Positions 8,717 to 18,564 are shown, counted from the stretch's first letter. The stretch: DNA of 64,000 nt from Pararhizobium gei (GCF_029223885.1 NZ_CP119409.1:3372501-3436500), one strand, 5' to 3'. Notes: a model not told the origin generated them from the sequence alone. Numbers and translations: made by a program.

Positions 8717-9577
8717 TCAATTCGCCGCTTCTTCCTTGTTGGCCTCGTCATAGGCCTTCTTCAGAGCAGGATCGGTGATATCGACCCCGGCATCGGCCTT
8801 CGCCTTGGTCAGAAGCTCGATATATTTGTCGCGCATGACGAGTTGCTTGACCTGCGGTTCGACCTGTTCCAGCGGCGGTGGCGCCTGCTTGCGCTTATCC
8901 TCAAGCAGGATGACGTGATAGCCGAACTGTGTCTTGACCGGGGTTTGCGTATACTTGCCCTTCTCCAGCTTGAAGGCTGCCTCGGAGAATTCCGGAACCA
9001 TGCGGTCCTTGGTGAAGTATCCGAGATCGCCGCCATCGGCCTTGTTCGGATCGGTCGATTTTTCCTTGGCAAGGGTCGCGAAATCCTTGCCGCCATCCAG
9101 ATCCTTGATGATCGCCTTGGCTTCGTCCTCGGTCTTCACCAGAATGTGACGGGCCTTCGCTTCTTCCTGGGCCGGGATCTTGGCGATTTCGGCATCGTAC
9201 CGCGCCTTCACTTCGTCCGGCTTGACGGCATCGACCACATGTTTCTTGAAGAAGGCGTTATGCAGTTCGCGCTCCGTCAGATAGGCAAGGCGTTTTTTGA
9301 AGGCTGCGTCGTCCTGCAGACCTTCCTTTTCCGCATCCTTGGCCAACAGCTTCACGTCGATCAGCCCGGACAGCGCAGCTGCGCGCTTCTGCTCTTCCGG
9401 CAACTGCGCCAGCTGAGGGTCAAGACCCGTCATCGCAAGATCGAGTTCCGACTTGTGAATTGCCGCTCCGGCGACCTTGGCAATGACCGGATCTGCGGCG
9501 TCCTGCGCAAACGACGGCGCTTGGACAGCCATGACGGATATCGCGGCAACGGCCGCAAGCAACTTGTATTTCAACAT
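8717..9577 (-). CDS. Periplasmic peptidyl-prolyl isomerase (parvulin type)
   Basis: A 286-residue secreted foldase. A signal peptide occupies about residues 1-25 (ending APSFAQD), followed by a SurA-like helical region and a PpiC rotamase domain (ARHILVKTEDEAK, then GGDLGYFTKDRMVPEF and FGYHVILLED). It helps outer-membrane and periplasmic proteins fold. ATG 9577 is preferred because GGAAGG then lies at normal distance, while ATG 9583 has it too close. Its divergent neighbour is secA, so both promoters lie in 9578-9810. Confidence 0.9.
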   Translation of the reverse strand: MLKYKLLAAVAAISVMAVQAPSFAQDAADPVIAKVAGAAIHKSELDLAMTGLDPQLAQLPEEQKRAAALSGLIDVKLLAKDAEKEGLQDDAAFKKRLAYLTERELHNAFFKKHVVDAVKPDEVKARYDAEIAKIPAQEEAKARHILVKTEDEAKAIIKDLDGGKDFATLAKEKSTDPNKADGGDLGYFTKDRMVPEFSEAAFKLEKGKYTQTPVKTQFGYHVILLEDKRKQAPPPLEQVEPQVKQLVMRDKYIELLTKAKADAGVDITDPALKKAYDEANKEEAAN

Positions 9578-9687
9578 TCTCATACCTTCCAATTCGAGCA
9601 GTCGAAGCCTTCGTTTCGGCCAGCAATACTGCTTAACATCACCAGATTGTGGCCGTTGTTAAGCCTGAAAGGCCGCCTCAACTCCCG

Positions 9688-9716
9688 TTGACATAATTCG
9701 ACCCCCCTCTTATCTG
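9688..9716 (+). promoter_or_regulatory. Sigma70-like promoter of secA
   Basis: TTGACA at 9688-9693, a 17-bp spacer and TATCTG at 9711-9716. Transcription would begin near 9723, about 88 bp before the secA start. Confidence 0.65.
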
Positions 9717-9810
9717 TCACGCAACCTCGCGTCCAGAACAGTTCCGGGCGTTTTCTAGGATTTCGCGGAAATTCGCCCGCGTTGGCGACATACAAGAAAG
9801 GACCATTCTT

Positions 9811-12522
9811 ATGGTCAGTCTCGGCGGCCTCGCCCGCAAAATTTTCGGGTCATCGAACGACCGGCGCGTGCGCGGTTACAAGGCCAAGGTCGATGCCATC
9901 AACGCACTGGAAGCCGAAACACAGGCGCTTTCCGATGAGGCGCTGGCAGCAAAGACCGTCGAATTCCGCCAGCAGCTTGCCGACGGCAAGACATTGGATG
10001 ATCTGCTCGTGCCGGCATTCGCGGTCGTGCGCGAGGCGGCGCGCCGGACGCTGGGCCTGCGCCCCTTCGACGTCCAGCTGATCGGCGGCATCATCCTGCA
10101 TGAGAAATCGATCGCTGAAATGAAGACGGGTGAAGGCAAGACGCTGGTAGCGACCCTGCCGGTCTATCTCAATGCGCTCGCCGGCCGCGGTGTGCATGTC
10201 GTGACCGTCAACGACTACCTCGCCGCCCGCGACTCGGCGACCATGAACCGCATATATTCGTTTCTCGGCATGACCACAGGCGTCATTGTTCACGGCCTGA
10301 ACGATGACCAGCGCCGCGAGGCCTATGCCTGCGATATCACCTACGCCACAAATAACGAGCTCGGCTTCGACTATCTCCGCGACAACATGAAATATGAGCG
10401 CAACCAGATGGTTCAGCGCGGCCATTTCTTTGCGATCGTTGATGAAGTGGACTCGATCCTTGTCGATGAGGCGCGGACCCCGCTGATCATCTCGGGACCG
10501 CTTGACGACCGCTCGGATCTCTACAATACGATTGATGCCTTCATTCCGCTCCTGTCGCCGGAGGATTACGAAATCGACGAGAAGCAGCGCTCGGCGAACT
10601 TCTCCGAGGACGGCACGGAAAAGCTCGAAAATCTTTTACGGCAGGCCAATCTGCTGAAGGGCGAAACACTCTACGACATCGAGAATGTCGCCATCGTCCA
10701 TCACGTCAACAATGCGCTGAAAGCGCATAAGCTGTTCCAGAAGGACAAGGACTACATTGTTCGTAACGACGAGATCGTCATCATCGACGAGTTCACCGGC
10801 CGTATGATGCCGGGCCGCCGCTATTCGGAAGGTCAGCATCAGGCGCTGGAAGCGAAGGAAAAAGTGGCTATCCAGCCGGAAAATCAGACGCTAGCCTCCG
10901 TCACCTTCCAGAACTACTTCCGCATGTATGAAAAGCTTGGCGGCATGACCGGCACCGCCTCGACCGAAGCTGAGGAATTCGGTAACATCTATGGCCTCGA
11001 GGTTGTGGAAGTACCGACCAATCTGCCGATCAAGCGCATCGACGAGGACGACGAGGTCTATCGGACCACCGAAGAAAAGTTCAAGGCCATCATCGCCGAG
11101 ATCATGGACAGCCACAAGCGCAGCCAGCCGGTTCTGGTGGGCACCACCTCGATCGAGAAATCCGAGTTGCTGGCCGGGCTTCTGAAGCAGACCGGCTTTA
11201 CCGATTTCCAGGTTCTCAACGCCCGCTATCACGAGCAGGAGGCCTATATCGTTTCCCAGGCCGGCGTTCCCGGTGCGGTAACGATCGCCACCAACATGGC
11301 GGGCCGCGGCACCGACATCCAGCTCGGCGGCAACCTTGAGATGCGCATCGCCGCCGAACTGGGCGACATGGAGCACGGACCTGAGCGTGACGCCAAGGAA
11401 GCCGCGATCAAGGCCGAAGTCCAGCGCCTGAAGGACGTCGCGCTTGCCGCCGGCGGCCTTTACGTTCTGGCCACCGAACGCCACGAAAGTCGCCGCATCG
11501 ACAACCAGCTGCGTGGCCGTTCGGGCCGTCAGGGCGATCCGGGTCGCTCGAAATTCTTCCTGTCCCTGCAGGACGACCTGATGCGGATCTTCGGCTCCGA
11601 CCGCATGGACGGCATGCTGCAGAAGCTCGGCCTCAAGGAAGGCGAATCCATCGTTCATCCCTGGATCAACAAGGCCCTGGAGCGCGCGCAGAAGAAGGTC
11701 GAGGCCCGCAACTTCGACACCCGCAAGAACCTCCTGAAATATGACGACGTGCTCAACGATCAGCGCAAGGTGATCTTCGAGCAGCGTATCGAACTGATGG
11801 ATGCCACCGATATTTCCGAAACCGTGGCCGACATGCGCCACGAGGTCATCGACGATATCGTGACCAAGCGTATCCCGGAAAAGGCCTATGCCGAGCAATG
11901 GGACGTTCAGGGTCTGAAGACCGACGTTCAGAATTCCCTCAATCTCGACCTGCCGATCGTCGAATGGGCGGCCGAGGAAGGCATCGATGACAGCGATATC
12001 CGCGAGCGCATCACGGCGGAAGCAGACAAGGCCGCCGCGGATCGTGCCGAGCGTTTCGGGGCCGAGATCATGCTCTACGTCGAACGCTCGGTGGTCCTGC
12101 AGACGATTGACCATCTGTGGCGCGAACACATCGTCAATCTCGACCATCTGCGCTCCGTCGTCGGCTTCCGCGGCTATGCCCAGCGCGACCCTTTGCAGGA
12201 ATACAAGTCTGAAGCCTTCGAACTTTTCCAGGCCCTTCTGGCGAACCTTCGCCAGGCTGTAACGGCGCAGTTGATGCGTGTGGAACTGGTGCGCGAAGCC
12301 GCCGAAGCCCCGCAGCCGGTGCCACCGGAGATGGTGGGCCATCATATCGATCCGCTGACCGGCGAAGACGATTTCGGGGCGAGTGCCGGACTGAACTTCG
12401 TCGAACCGCAGAACCGCGATCCACAGGATCCCTCAAGCTGGGGCAAGGTTTCCCGCAACGAGCCCTGCCCCTGCGGTTCGGGCAAGAAGTACAAGCATTG
12501 CCACGGCGCGTTCGAAGCGTAG
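9811..12522 (+). CDS. secA: Preprotein translocase ATPase SecA
   Basis: A 903-residue motor of the Sec translocon that drives unfolded preproteins through SecYEG at the inner membrane. Walker A is MKTGEGKT at about residues 104-111, and Walker B and DEAD-type blocks ([16 protein letters not shown]) follow. [13 protein letters not shown] and [10 protein letters not shown] belong to the second motor domain. The C-terminal zinc motif [14 protein letters not shown], which binds SecB and phospholipid, is intact. AAAGGA lies 9 bases upstream of the ATG. A sigma70-like promoter precedes it and a strong terminator follows. Confidence 0.98.
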   Translation: MVSLGGLARKIFGSSNDRRVRGYKAKVDAINALEAETQALSDEALAAKTVEFRQQLADGKTLDDLLVPAFAVVREAARRTLGLRPFDVQLIGGIILHEKSIAEMKTGEGKTLVATLPVYLNALAGRGVHVVTVNDYLAARDSATMNRIYSFLGMTTGVIVHGLNDDQRREAYACDITYATNNELGFDYLRDNMKYERNQMVQRGHFFAIVDEVDSILVDEARTPLIISGPLDDRSDLYNTIDAFIPLLSPEDYEIDEKQRSANFSEDGTEKLENLLRQANLLKGETLYDIENVAIVHHVNNALKAHKLFQKDKDYIVRNDEIVIIDEFTGRMMPGRRYSEGQHQALEAKEKVAIQPENQTLASVTFQNYFRMYEKLGGMTGTASTEAEEFGNIYGLEVVEVPTNLPIKRIDEDDEVYRTTEEKFKAIIAEIMDSHKRSQPVLVGTTSIEKSELLAGLLKQTGFTDFQVLNARYHEQEAYIVSQAGVPGAVTIATNMAGRGTDIQLGGNLEMRIAAELGDMEHGPERDAKEAAIKAEVQRLKDVALAAGGLYVLATERHESRRIDNQLRGRSGRQGDPGRSKFFLSLQDDLMRIFGSDRMDGMLQKLGLKEGESIVHPWINKALERAQKKVEARNFDTRKNLLKYDDVLNDQRKVIFEQRIELMDATDISETVADMRHEVIDDIVTKRIPEKAYAEQWDVQGLKTDVQNSLNLDLPIVEWAAEEGIDDSDIRERITAEADKAAADRAERFGAEIMLYVERSVVLQTIDHLWREHIVNLDHLRSVVGFRGYAQRDPLQEYKSEAFELFQALLANLRQAVTAQLMRVELVREAAEAPQPVPPEMVGHHIDPLTGEDDFGASAGLNFVEPQNRDPQDPSSWGKVSRNEPCPCGSGKKYKHCHGAFEA

Positions 12523-12570
12523 TTTGCTCGATACCTTGCATTTACGACGTGCAGGGTTTATTTCTGGAGT

Positions 12571-12598
12571 GGCAGACGGGACGGCTATCCCGCCTGCC
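12571..12598 (+). repeat. Stable hairpin in the secA 3' region
   Basis: GGCAG-A-CGGGA pairs with TCCCG-C-CTGCC around a 6-base loop. It lacks a T-run and stands 24 bp before the true terminator, so it is either part of the secA 3' UTR or part of a small RNA. Confidence 0.55.
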
Positions 12599-12621
12599 TT
12601 GAACTTATTTTGTGAAATTGA

Positions 12622-12656
12622 CCCGAACGGCTATCGACCAGCCCGTTCGGGTTTTT
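12622..12656 (+). terminator. Rho-independent terminator of secA
   Basis: CCCGAACGG (12622-12630) pairs with CCGTTCGGG (12643-12651) around a 12-base loop, followed by TTTTT. It is well placed 100 bp after the secA stop. Confidence 0.85.
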
Positions 12657-12921
12657 CGCATAATAAGCGCGATACTAAATGGTTTTTGCCACATAGATCA
12701 CCTCCAGATTCGACGGCAAGGCTGTTACCTCAGCCGGGAAGCCCGTCTTCCCGGTGGCGCAAGCTGATATCGCGCACTCTGCTTCTGCCGCCGAATGCAA
12801 CTGACAATAGCACAACGGTTGCTTTTGTCAGCAAAGCCGCCTTTGCAACCTCACTGTTTGTTAACGCTGTTGTGGCAAGACTGGTGACCTGTATTGCGTA
12901 GTTTCGGGTACTTTCTTGTTC
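12657..12921. other. Intergenic stretch upstream of the flippase gene
   Basis: Together with the secA 3' region this makes a gene-free gap of about 400 bp. After the terminator I see no convincing gene. The sequence near 12800-12840 can fold in two ways, with GCAAC/GTTGC and CTGACAA/TTGTCAG arms. The promoter of the flippase-acyltransferase pair must lie here, but no clear -35/-10 pair stands out. Confidence 0.4.
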
Positions 12922-14343
12922 ATGGCAGCGTGTCACACGGCCGGACGTTTATTGCCGCCCGCATTGCGGGACCGGTTGTCGCCGTTGTTCGCCAGGCTCG
13001 AGCCGGTTCTCACCAGCAGCGATGCGAAATATCTTGCGCAGCGAACCGCACTTGTCGCCTTTGCCATACGTGTCGTCAGCGCCGCGATCGCTTTCGTGTC
13101 CCAAATCATTCTCGCCCGCATCATGGGCGAATTCGAATATGGCATTTTCGTTTTCGTCTGGGTGCTGGTCGTCCTGTTCGGCAATCTTTCCTGCCTCGGC
13201 TTTCACACCGCCATCATCCGTTTCCTGCCGCAATACCACGCGCGGGATGCCCTGCCCGAAATCCGGGGACTGACGACGACGGTGCGCGTTTTTGCCCTCC
13301 TGTCGGCAACGGCGCTGGCGGCAGTCGGGATCGCTGGCCTCTGGCTTTTCGGCGACACCATCGACGCCTTTTATCTCGTGCCGCTTTATCTCGGGATATT
13401 TTCCCTGCCAATGATTGCCCTGGGCGATGTCATGGATGGCACGTCACGGGCGCATAGCTGGGCAGTCTCGGCGCTAAGCCCGACCTACCTCATCCGCCCG
13501 CTTCTCATTCTCGGTTTCATGATGCTCGCCATTGCCGGCGGGGAGCCACATAGCGCCCGAACAGCCATGATCGCGGCGATGGCCGCCACCTATGTGACGA
13601 CCGTCACGCAATTTTTCATTCTCGGCAGACGGTTGCGGCGACGATACTTGAAGGGGCCACACCGCATCGAATTCGGCACATGGATCCGGGTGGCGCTGCC
13701 GATCTTCCTGATCGAGGGCTTTGGCTTCATGCTGACCAATTCCGACGTGATCATCGTCGGCCTTTACCTTGATCCGCAAAGCGTCGCCATTTATTTCGCC
13801 GCAGCAAAAACCATGGCGCTGGTGCATTTCGTGATGTTCTCGGTCAAGGCTGCGGCGTCGCCACGCTTTTCGGCGGCCATGGCGGATCCGGATCGACAGC
13901 AGCTCGCCGTCATTGCCATCGAGAGCGCCAAATGGTCCTTCTGGCCGTCGCTGATCGTGGGCGGAGCGGTGCTGGCCTGCGGCACGCTGTTGCTGTCCCT
14001 GTTTGGTGCGGCCTTCGTTTCCGGTTATCCGCTGATGGCGATCCTGTTTGCAGGGATCATGGCAAAAGCGCTTGTCGGACCTGCCGAGGCCTTTCTGACC
14101 ATGGCCGGGCAGCAGACGCTCTGTGTCTTTCTCTACGCTGGCGCGCTTCTTGCGAATCTGGCCCTCAACGCCACGCTCATACCGCTTTTCGGTCTCACCG
14201 GCGCGGCACTTGCCACGACAGGCGCGATGATCGTCGAAGCCACACTTCTTCATATCGCGGTCCGCCGCACGTTCGGTATCGTCCTTTTCGCCTTTGCCGA
14301 TCCGCACGCAAGACTCATCAAACCGGAGGCAGCCCGATCATGA
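12922..14343 (+). CDS. Oligosaccharide/lipopolysaccharide flippase (MOP superfamily)
   Basis: A 473-residue polytopic membrane protein with about 12-14 hydrophobic segments, matching Wzx/MurJ-like polysaccharide transporters that flip lipid-linked sugars across the inner membrane. The typical opening FAIRVVSAAIAFVSQIILAR and ARIMGEFEYGIFVFVW match the family start. The ribosome site is weak, and a TTG at 12916 is an alternative start. Its stop overlaps the next start (ATGA), so flippase and acyltransferase are coupled and probably work on the same surface polysaccharide (inference). Confidence 0.88.
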   Translation: MAACHTAGRLLPPALRDRLSPLFARLEPVLTSSDAKYLAQRTALVAFAIRVVSAAIAFVSQIILARIMGEFEYGIFVFVWVLVVLFGNLSCLGFHTAIIRFLPQYHARDALPEIRGLTTTVRVFALLSATALAAVGIAGLWLFGDTIDAFYLVPLYLGIFSLPMIALGDVMDGTSRAHSWAVSALSPTYLIRPLLILGFMMLAIAGGEPHSARTAMIAAMAATYVTTVTQFFILGRRLRRRYLKGPHRIEFGTWIRVALPIFLIEGFGFMLTNSDVIIVGLYLDPQSVAIYFAAAKTMALVHFVMFSVKAAASPRFSAAMADPDRQQLAVIAIESAKWSFWPSLIVGGAVLACGTLLLSLFGAAFVSGYPLMAILFAGIMAKALVGPAEAFLTMAGQQTLCVFLYAGALLANLALNATLIPLFGLTGAALATTGAMIVEATLLHIAVRRTFGIVLFAFADPHARLIKPEAARS

Positions 14344-15623
14344 CTGGCAACCAGCATATTCCGGATGACGCCAACAGCCGTTCGGCCCGTGTTCTCGGCG
14401 GCCTCGTGCCGCCGCCGCCTGCTCGCCCCCTTGCCGAAAACACGATCGCGATCGGCCGTCCGGGCCGGGAACTTTGCGTCTATCCCGCCCGCCACGGCTA
14501 CGAATTGCAGGCCGAACTGGACTTTCTGTCCCATCGGGCCTTGGAGCCCAACGTGTTCTTCACCGGGCGCTTCCTCGCTCCCGCCATGCCGCGACTGGAG
14601 GACCGGATCATCCGTCTGGCCCTGATCCGCGACAATGACGAGCGTCGCAGCCGGATCCGTTTCCTCATGCCGTTCTCAATCGAAAAACCCGGATTTTCCA
14701 TGGGCGCGGCCATCATTCGCGCCTGGTCGAACCCCTTCGGACCGCTGGGTGTACCATTGCTCGATGCGGAGGAAGCGGCAGAGACGATCGACAATCTTTA
14801 CGAAGCGCTCGCCGACCCCTCGGCTGGAATGCCCGGCGTCCTCGTCCTGCCTGATATTCGGCTGAAGGGAAAATTCGCCCAGATGGCGCGCGCGGTTGCC
14901 ATCGGCCGCAACCTGCCGCTCACCGTCACGGACACGTTTACCCGACCCATGCTGGAAAGCCTTCAGGACGGCGATACCTATCTGAGCCAGGCCATAAGCT
15001 CGCACCACGTGCGCGAACTTCGGCGCCAATGGAAAAATCTGAGCCTGCTTGGGCCCCTCTCCTACAATGTGGCGCGCCAGCCGACGGAAATCCGGCTGCG
15101 CATGGAGGAATTTCTTGCGCTGGAGGCAAGCGGCTGGAAGGGGCGGCAGCGCACGGCCATGGTGCTCGATCGATACCGCGCCGCCTTTGCGCGGGAGGCG
15201 ATCACCAATCTTGCCGAAGCCGACAGCGTCCGCATCCACACGATCGACCTCAACGGCACAGCCATCGCGTCGATGATTGTTTTCATGATGGGCGGTGACG
15301 CCTATACTTGGAAGACGGCCTTTGACGAAGCCTACGCAAAATATTCGCCCGGCAAGCTTCTGATGACGGAATTGACCGAGTGGCATCTCGACGACGCCAA
15401 CATCGTTCGCTCAGACAGTTGCGCCGTGCCGGATCACCCGGTGATGAGCCGCTTCTGGCAGGAGCGCGAGGATATGGGCACGCTGGTGATCGGTCTTGCC
15501 CAGAACCGTGACCGCGATGTGCGGCAGGTTGCGGCGCAGTTGCATCTCTACCGCAATACCCGCAACATGGCGCGGCTGCTACGCGACAAGATCAGGGCAC
15601 TGGCGCCACGCCGGTCTAAGTAG
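14340..15623 (+). CDS. FemAB/BioF2-type GNAT acyltransferase
   Basis: A 427-residue soluble protein of the GNAT BioF2-like (CelD/FemAB) family. The C-terminal catalytic fold is suggested by FAREAITNLAEADSV, a central beta-strand with IASMIVFMMGGDAYTWKTAFDE and YAKYSPGKLLMTELTEW. Such proteins acylate sugars or peptides in exopolysaccharide and cellulose loci. The start overlaps the flippase stop by four bases. Its last 8 bp overlap the end of the convergent acyl-CoA synthetase. Confidence 0.82.
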   Translation: MTGNQHIPDDANSRSARVLGGLVPPPPARPLAENTIAIGRPGRELCVYPARHGYELQAELDFLSHRALEPNVFFTGRFLAPAMPRLEDRIIRLALIRDNDERRSRIRFLMPFSIEKPGFSMGAAIIRAWSNPFGPLGVPLLDAEEAAETIDNLYEALADPSAGMPGVLVLPDIRLKGKFAQMARAVAIGRNLPLTVTDTFTRPMLESLQDGDTYLSQAISSHHVRELRRQWKNLSLLGPLSYNVARQPTEIRLRMEEFLALEASGWKGRQRTAMVLDRYRAAFAREAITNLAEADSVRIHTIDLNGTAIASMIVFMMGGDAYTWKTAFDEAYAKYSPGKLLMTELTEWHLDDANIVRSDSCAVPDHPVMSRFWQEREDMGTLVIGLAQNRDRDVRQVAAQLHLYRNTRNMARLLRDKIRALAPRRSK

Positions 15624-17253
15624 CACCGGCATCCGCTGCCGCCCGTTCGCGCAGCAGGCGTCGAATGACCTTTCCCGAGGTCGTCAGGGGCAGGCTGTCG
15701 ACGAATTCGATTTCGCGCGGATATTCGTGCATGGACAGCCGGCTCTTGACCCAGTCGCGAATCTCCGCGGCAAGATCCGGGCTCGCCACCTGTCCGGGCT
15801 TCAGGACGATATAAGCCTTGACGATCTCCGTGCGCACGGGATCCGGTTTCCCGATGGCTGCTGCAAGTTGAACCGACGGATGGCCGGCGAGACAGTCCTC
15901 GATTTCCCCCGGGCCGATCCTGTACCCGGACGACGTAATCACATCGTCATCGCGCCCGAAAAAGGTGATATAACCTTCGCTATCCATGACACCCTGGTCG
16001 CCTGTCGTCATCCAGTCGCCGATGAATTTGGCGGTCGTCGCCGCCTCGTTACGCCAGTAGCCAAGGAACATCACAGGATCGGGCCGACGAACGGCAACCT
16101 GTCCGACTTCATCGACGCCGAGTGCGCGCCCATTGAGATCGATGATGGCAACCTCGTGTCCGGGCGCAGGCTTTCCCATCGAGCCAGGTTTCAGAACACC
16201 GAGATTGGCCGCGGACGACACAACGATGTTGCATTCGGTCTGCCCATAAAACTCGTTGACCGGAACGCCGAAGGCTGCGCTTGCCTGTTCGAAGGTTTCG
16301 CGCCCGAGCGCCTCCCCGGCCGAGCCGATCGTGCGCAGATTGAGCGTGTAGATCGAGCGGGGATTTTCGATCGCCTTCATCAGGCGAAGGGCTGTCGGGG
16401 GAATGAAGGCGTTGCGAACATCCATCTCTTCCAAAATGCGGAATGCCGTGTGCGGATCGAACTTCTGTCCGGGCGAAGAAACGACGGGGACGCCCAGCAT
16501 CAGCGATGGCAGGAGCGCATTCAAAAGCCCCCCGGCCCAGGCCCAGTCGGCCGGCGTCCACATCCTGTCGCCCGGCTGAGGCAGAAAGGCGTGGTGGAAC
16601 TGGAAGCCGGGAATATGGCCGAGCAGGACACGGTGTCCATGCAAGGTGCCCTTGGGCGGCCCGGTCGTTCCGGACGTATAGATCATCAGGGCCGGATCGT
16701 CCGGTGCCGTATCGGCGGGAACGAAATCTGCCGCGTCATGGCTGGACACGTCATCAAACGACACGGTGCCGGACGCTTCGTCCTCGGTCAGAATGATCGA
16801 TTTCAAATCCGGCAGGCGATTCCGGACAGCAGCCAGCCTCTCCAGTCCGAACCTGTTGGTGACGACAGCACAGGCACCTGCGTCCCGGAGGCGGTACTCC
16901 AGCGCCTCGGCCCCGAAAAGCAATGCGAGCGGCAGGGCAATGGCCCCGAGCTTGTAAATGGCGGCGTGGGCAATGGCAGTCTCGAAGCATTGCGGCAACA
17001 GAATTGCGACCCGGTCTCCCGTGCAACAGCCCTGCGCGAGAAGCCCTGCGGCAAAGGAGGACGACCGCAGCGCGAAGTCGCCATATGACAGCGAGAGGTG
17101 CCGCCCGTCCGGACTGAAATGCTGCAGGCATATGCGCTCGGGCTCATGCAACGCCCAGGCATCGCTTACGGCCGTGCCGATATTGAACGTCTCCGGAATC
17201 TGCCAGCAGAAATCACGCCGCAAACTCTCATAGGTCTCTCGGATCGGAAGCAT
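15616..17253 (-). CDS. Acyl-CoA synthetase (AMP-forming, medium-chain-like)
   Basis: A 545-residue adenylate-forming ligase that activates a carboxylic acid to its CoA thioester. The AMP-binding P-loop YTSGTTGPPKGTLHGH lies near residues 190-205. GQTECN, TGDQGVMDSEGYITFFGRDDD and the C-terminal catalytic Lys context PLTTSGKVIRR are all present. The pattern is closest to medium-chain or ACSM-like enzymes, but the substrate is not certain. The start at 17253 is the first in frame. It marks the left edge of the small-gene stress segment. Confidence 0.88.
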   Translation of the reverse strand: MLPIRETYESLRRDFCWQIPETFNIGTAVSDAWALHEPERICLQHFSPDGRHLSLSYGDFALRSSSFAAGLLAQGCCTGDRVAILLPQCFETAIAHAAIYKLGAIALPLALLFGAEALEYRLRDAGACAVVTNRFGLERLAAVRNRLPDLKSIILTEDEASGTVSFDDVSSHDAADFVPADTAPDDPALMIYTSGTTGPPKGTLHGHRVLLGHIPGFQFHHAFLPQPGDRMWTPADWAWAGGLLNALLPSLMLGVPVVSSPGQKFDPHTAFRILEEMDVRNAFIPPTALRLMKAIENPRSIYTLNLRTIGSAGEALGRETFEQASAAFGVPVNEFYGQTECNIVVSSAANLGVLKPGSMGKPAPGHEVAIIDLNGRALGVDEVGQVAVRRPDPVMFLGYWRNEAATTAKFIGDWMTTGDQGVMDSEGYITFFGRDDDVITSSGYRIGPGEIEDCLAGHPSVQLAAAIGKPDPVRTEIVKAYIVLKPGQVASPDLAAEIRDWVKSRLSMHEYPREIEFVDSLPLTTSGKVIRRLLRERAAADAGAT

Positions 17254-17362
17254 GGGTCGCCGTCAAATACTGTTGCATTGCGACTAGCATTTTCGGCCCA
17301 CAAATCCAATTGTCTTACGACAGCCGGATTTTGCGCGAGAAGCACAGATCAGATGGCCAGCA

Positions 17363-17584
17363 TCAGGAGAACGTGATCTCCGTGGCGTCCCGGCTGCTCA
17401 GGGCACCCAGAATTTCGTCCTGGGTCGTATAGCCGGCCAGGAAAAGATCAATGACCACGCTGGCCGCGCTGACGCCTTCCTGACTGCGTAAACGGATGCT
17501 GCGCTCGGCGCACCATGAAAAAAGCGCGCCGGACAGTGCTTCGACTTCTTCAAACGCCGTACCGGATGTAACAGTCTGGAACAT
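17363..17584 (-). CDS. Hypothetical small protein
   Basis: A 73-residue protein preceded by a strong GGGAGAGTGGGA ribosome site at its ATG (17584). It has no membrane segment or signal peptide, and two helical blocks (AFEEVEALSGALFSWC and SAASVVIDLFLAGYTTQDEIL) suggest a compact helical fold. I do not recognise the family. No GGAAC-type promoter is visible upstream, unlike most of its small neighbours. Confidence 0.6.
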   Translation of the reverse strand: MFQTVTSGTAFEEVEALSGALFSWCAERSIRLRSQEGVSAASVVIDLFLAGYTTQDEILGALSSRDATEITFS

Positions 17585-17806
17585 TCCCACTCTCCCTTTT
17601 TCGCAGCCGGGGGCCGAATTTCTCACAGATTGAGCACGGAATGCACGTTTAGCAATCGCGATGCAGGATACAGGTTAACGCCTCCACATACGTGTCTGGT
17701 TTTGGCACAAAGGGCGCATGGTCGAGTGCACGCTCGCCTCTCTCACCTTTGCCGGACGCCGGCTCAGAGATTTTCGCGATCCAATCCAACGTTCAAGCCA
17801 CCTGGC

Positions 17807-17831
17807 GGAACAAACGCGGATCGCTGCGGTT
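17807..17831 (+). promoter_or_regulatory. EcfG-type general-stress promoter
   Basis: GGAAC at 17807-17811, 16 bp, then GGTT at 17828-17831. This matches the alphaproteobacterial EcfG/RpoE2 pattern GGAAC-N16-nGTT. It lies 24 bp before the start of the 32-residue membrane protein. Confidence 0.55.
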
Positions 17832-17854
17832 TCCATACCGGGAGGAAGACTGAG

Positions 17855-17953
17855 ATGAACACTTTCATTTTCTTTACTGCAGGCGCATTACCGCTCATTG
17901 CCGTCCTGGCGATACTGTGGATCGGCCCGATCTGGCGTGGCCCGCGAAACTGA
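17855..17953 (+). CDS. 32-residue single-helix membrane protein
   Basis: A very short gene (MNTFIFFTAGALPLIAVLAI then IWRGPRN) consisting of one hydrophobic helix and a basic tail. Support comes from a near-perfect GGAGGAAG ribosome site at 17841, 14 bp before the ATG, and from the EcfG-type promoter immediately upstream. No family is known to me. Stress-induced small membrane proteins are common in bacteria, so a membrane-associated stress role is plausible (inference). Confidence 0.65.
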   Translation: MNTFIFFTAGALPLIAVLAILWIGPIWRGPRN

Positions 17954-18010
17954 CGGAGGCCTATCGCTCTGGTTCGGCTTCGTTGGCGCAAGCCTTCGAA
18001 CAAGGCGAAA

Positions 18011-18247
18011 CTACGGGTACGCGATCTCAAGCCTAAGAGAAACCTTGGCGAGCGGCACGTGATGTTCGTCCTCCAACTGCACTTCCAAAATGCTGTTCTG
18101 ATTACTCGGGAGACCGTCGCGGGCGATTTCGGCAAGCACGATCTTCGCCTGTGCAACGGCAACCTCGAGATCAGTAAACTCGAAGGGCTCATCTCCCGGC
18201 ATCACGCCATCGTTGTCAGTCACTTGAAAGTAAAAGAAAGCCATCAT
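18011..18247 (-). CDS. DUF6894 family small protein
   Basis: A 78-residue protein with the DUF6894 pattern: an aromatic opening strand (MAFFYFQVTDND), an acidic DxxGxx-like turn, FTDLEVAVAQAKIVLAEIARDG, and a C-terminal strand with V.L.D. residues. DUF6894 proteins are abundant in rhizobia and their function is unknown. The ATG at 18247 overlaps the stop of the upstream 60-residue gene (TGATG), while a second ATG at 18244 is equally possible. It is co-transcribed from the minus-strand EcfG-type promoter at 18456-18480. Confidence 0.75.
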   Translation of the reverse strand: MMAFFYFQVTDNDGVMPGDEPFEFTDLEVAVAQAKIVLAEIARDGLPSNQNSILEVQLEDEHHVPLAKVSLRLEIAYP

Positions 18248-18429
18248 CAACCCCGATCGCTGGAGGTCTCCACCCAGCCCTGTTTGCGGCAATAGATTTC
18301 AGCGGCGGCCAAGGCTGTCTGGCGGTCTGCGAACGGGCCGGGAAGAATATGCGCTCGCCCCTCGCAGTGCACGAGGACTGTTTTGTCTACCGTATCGAAA
18401 ACAATGGTCATATCTTTCGGCTGCTTCAT
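18247..18429 (-). CDS. Hypothetical 60-residue protein
   Basis: This small protein starts MKQPKDMTIVFDTVDKTVLV. GGAGACGG lies upstream of the ATG at 18429. A hydrophilic beta-rich N terminus is followed by a helical segment (DRQTALAAAEIYCRKQGW). No family is recognised. It is the first gene of a two-gene operon with the DUF6894 gene, driven by a GGAAC-N16-TGTT promoter 27 bp upstream of its start. The longer frame from 18495 crosses that promoter and is rejected. Confidence 0.65.
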   Translation of the reverse strand: MKQPKDMTIVFDTVDKTVLVHCEGRAHILPGPFADRQTALAAAEIYCRKQGWVETSSDRG

Positions 18430-18455
18430 GTCCGTCTCCACGCGTCCTGCGTCAA

Positions 18456-18480
18456 AACAGGCGGGAGAGCACATAGTTCC
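18456..18480 (-). promoter_or_regulatory. EcfG-type general-stress promoter
   Basis: Read on the minus strand: GGAAC (18480-18476), 16 bp, TGTT (18459-18456). It precedes the DUF6894 operon and faces away from the plus-strand copy at 18565. Confidence 0.55.
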
Positions 18481-18564
18481 TGAAATTTCCACCATACCGA
18501 GGCGAGAGAGTGTCTCACCGATAGCGCAGTTTGGCGCACATGGCTGAGGAGTTCACCTGCGATG

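Noticed and set aside
10891..12345. Open frame of about 484 residues antisense to secA
   Set aside because: Shadow of secA. secA has all motifs and a promoter and terminator on the plus strand.
12730..12936. 68-codon frame on the minus strand between secA and the flippase
   Set aside because: No ribosome site and no protein-like pattern. It overlaps the flippase start.
15496..17088. Open frame of about 530 residues antisense to the acyl-CoA synthetase
   Set aside because: Shadow of a gene with complete adenylation motifs.
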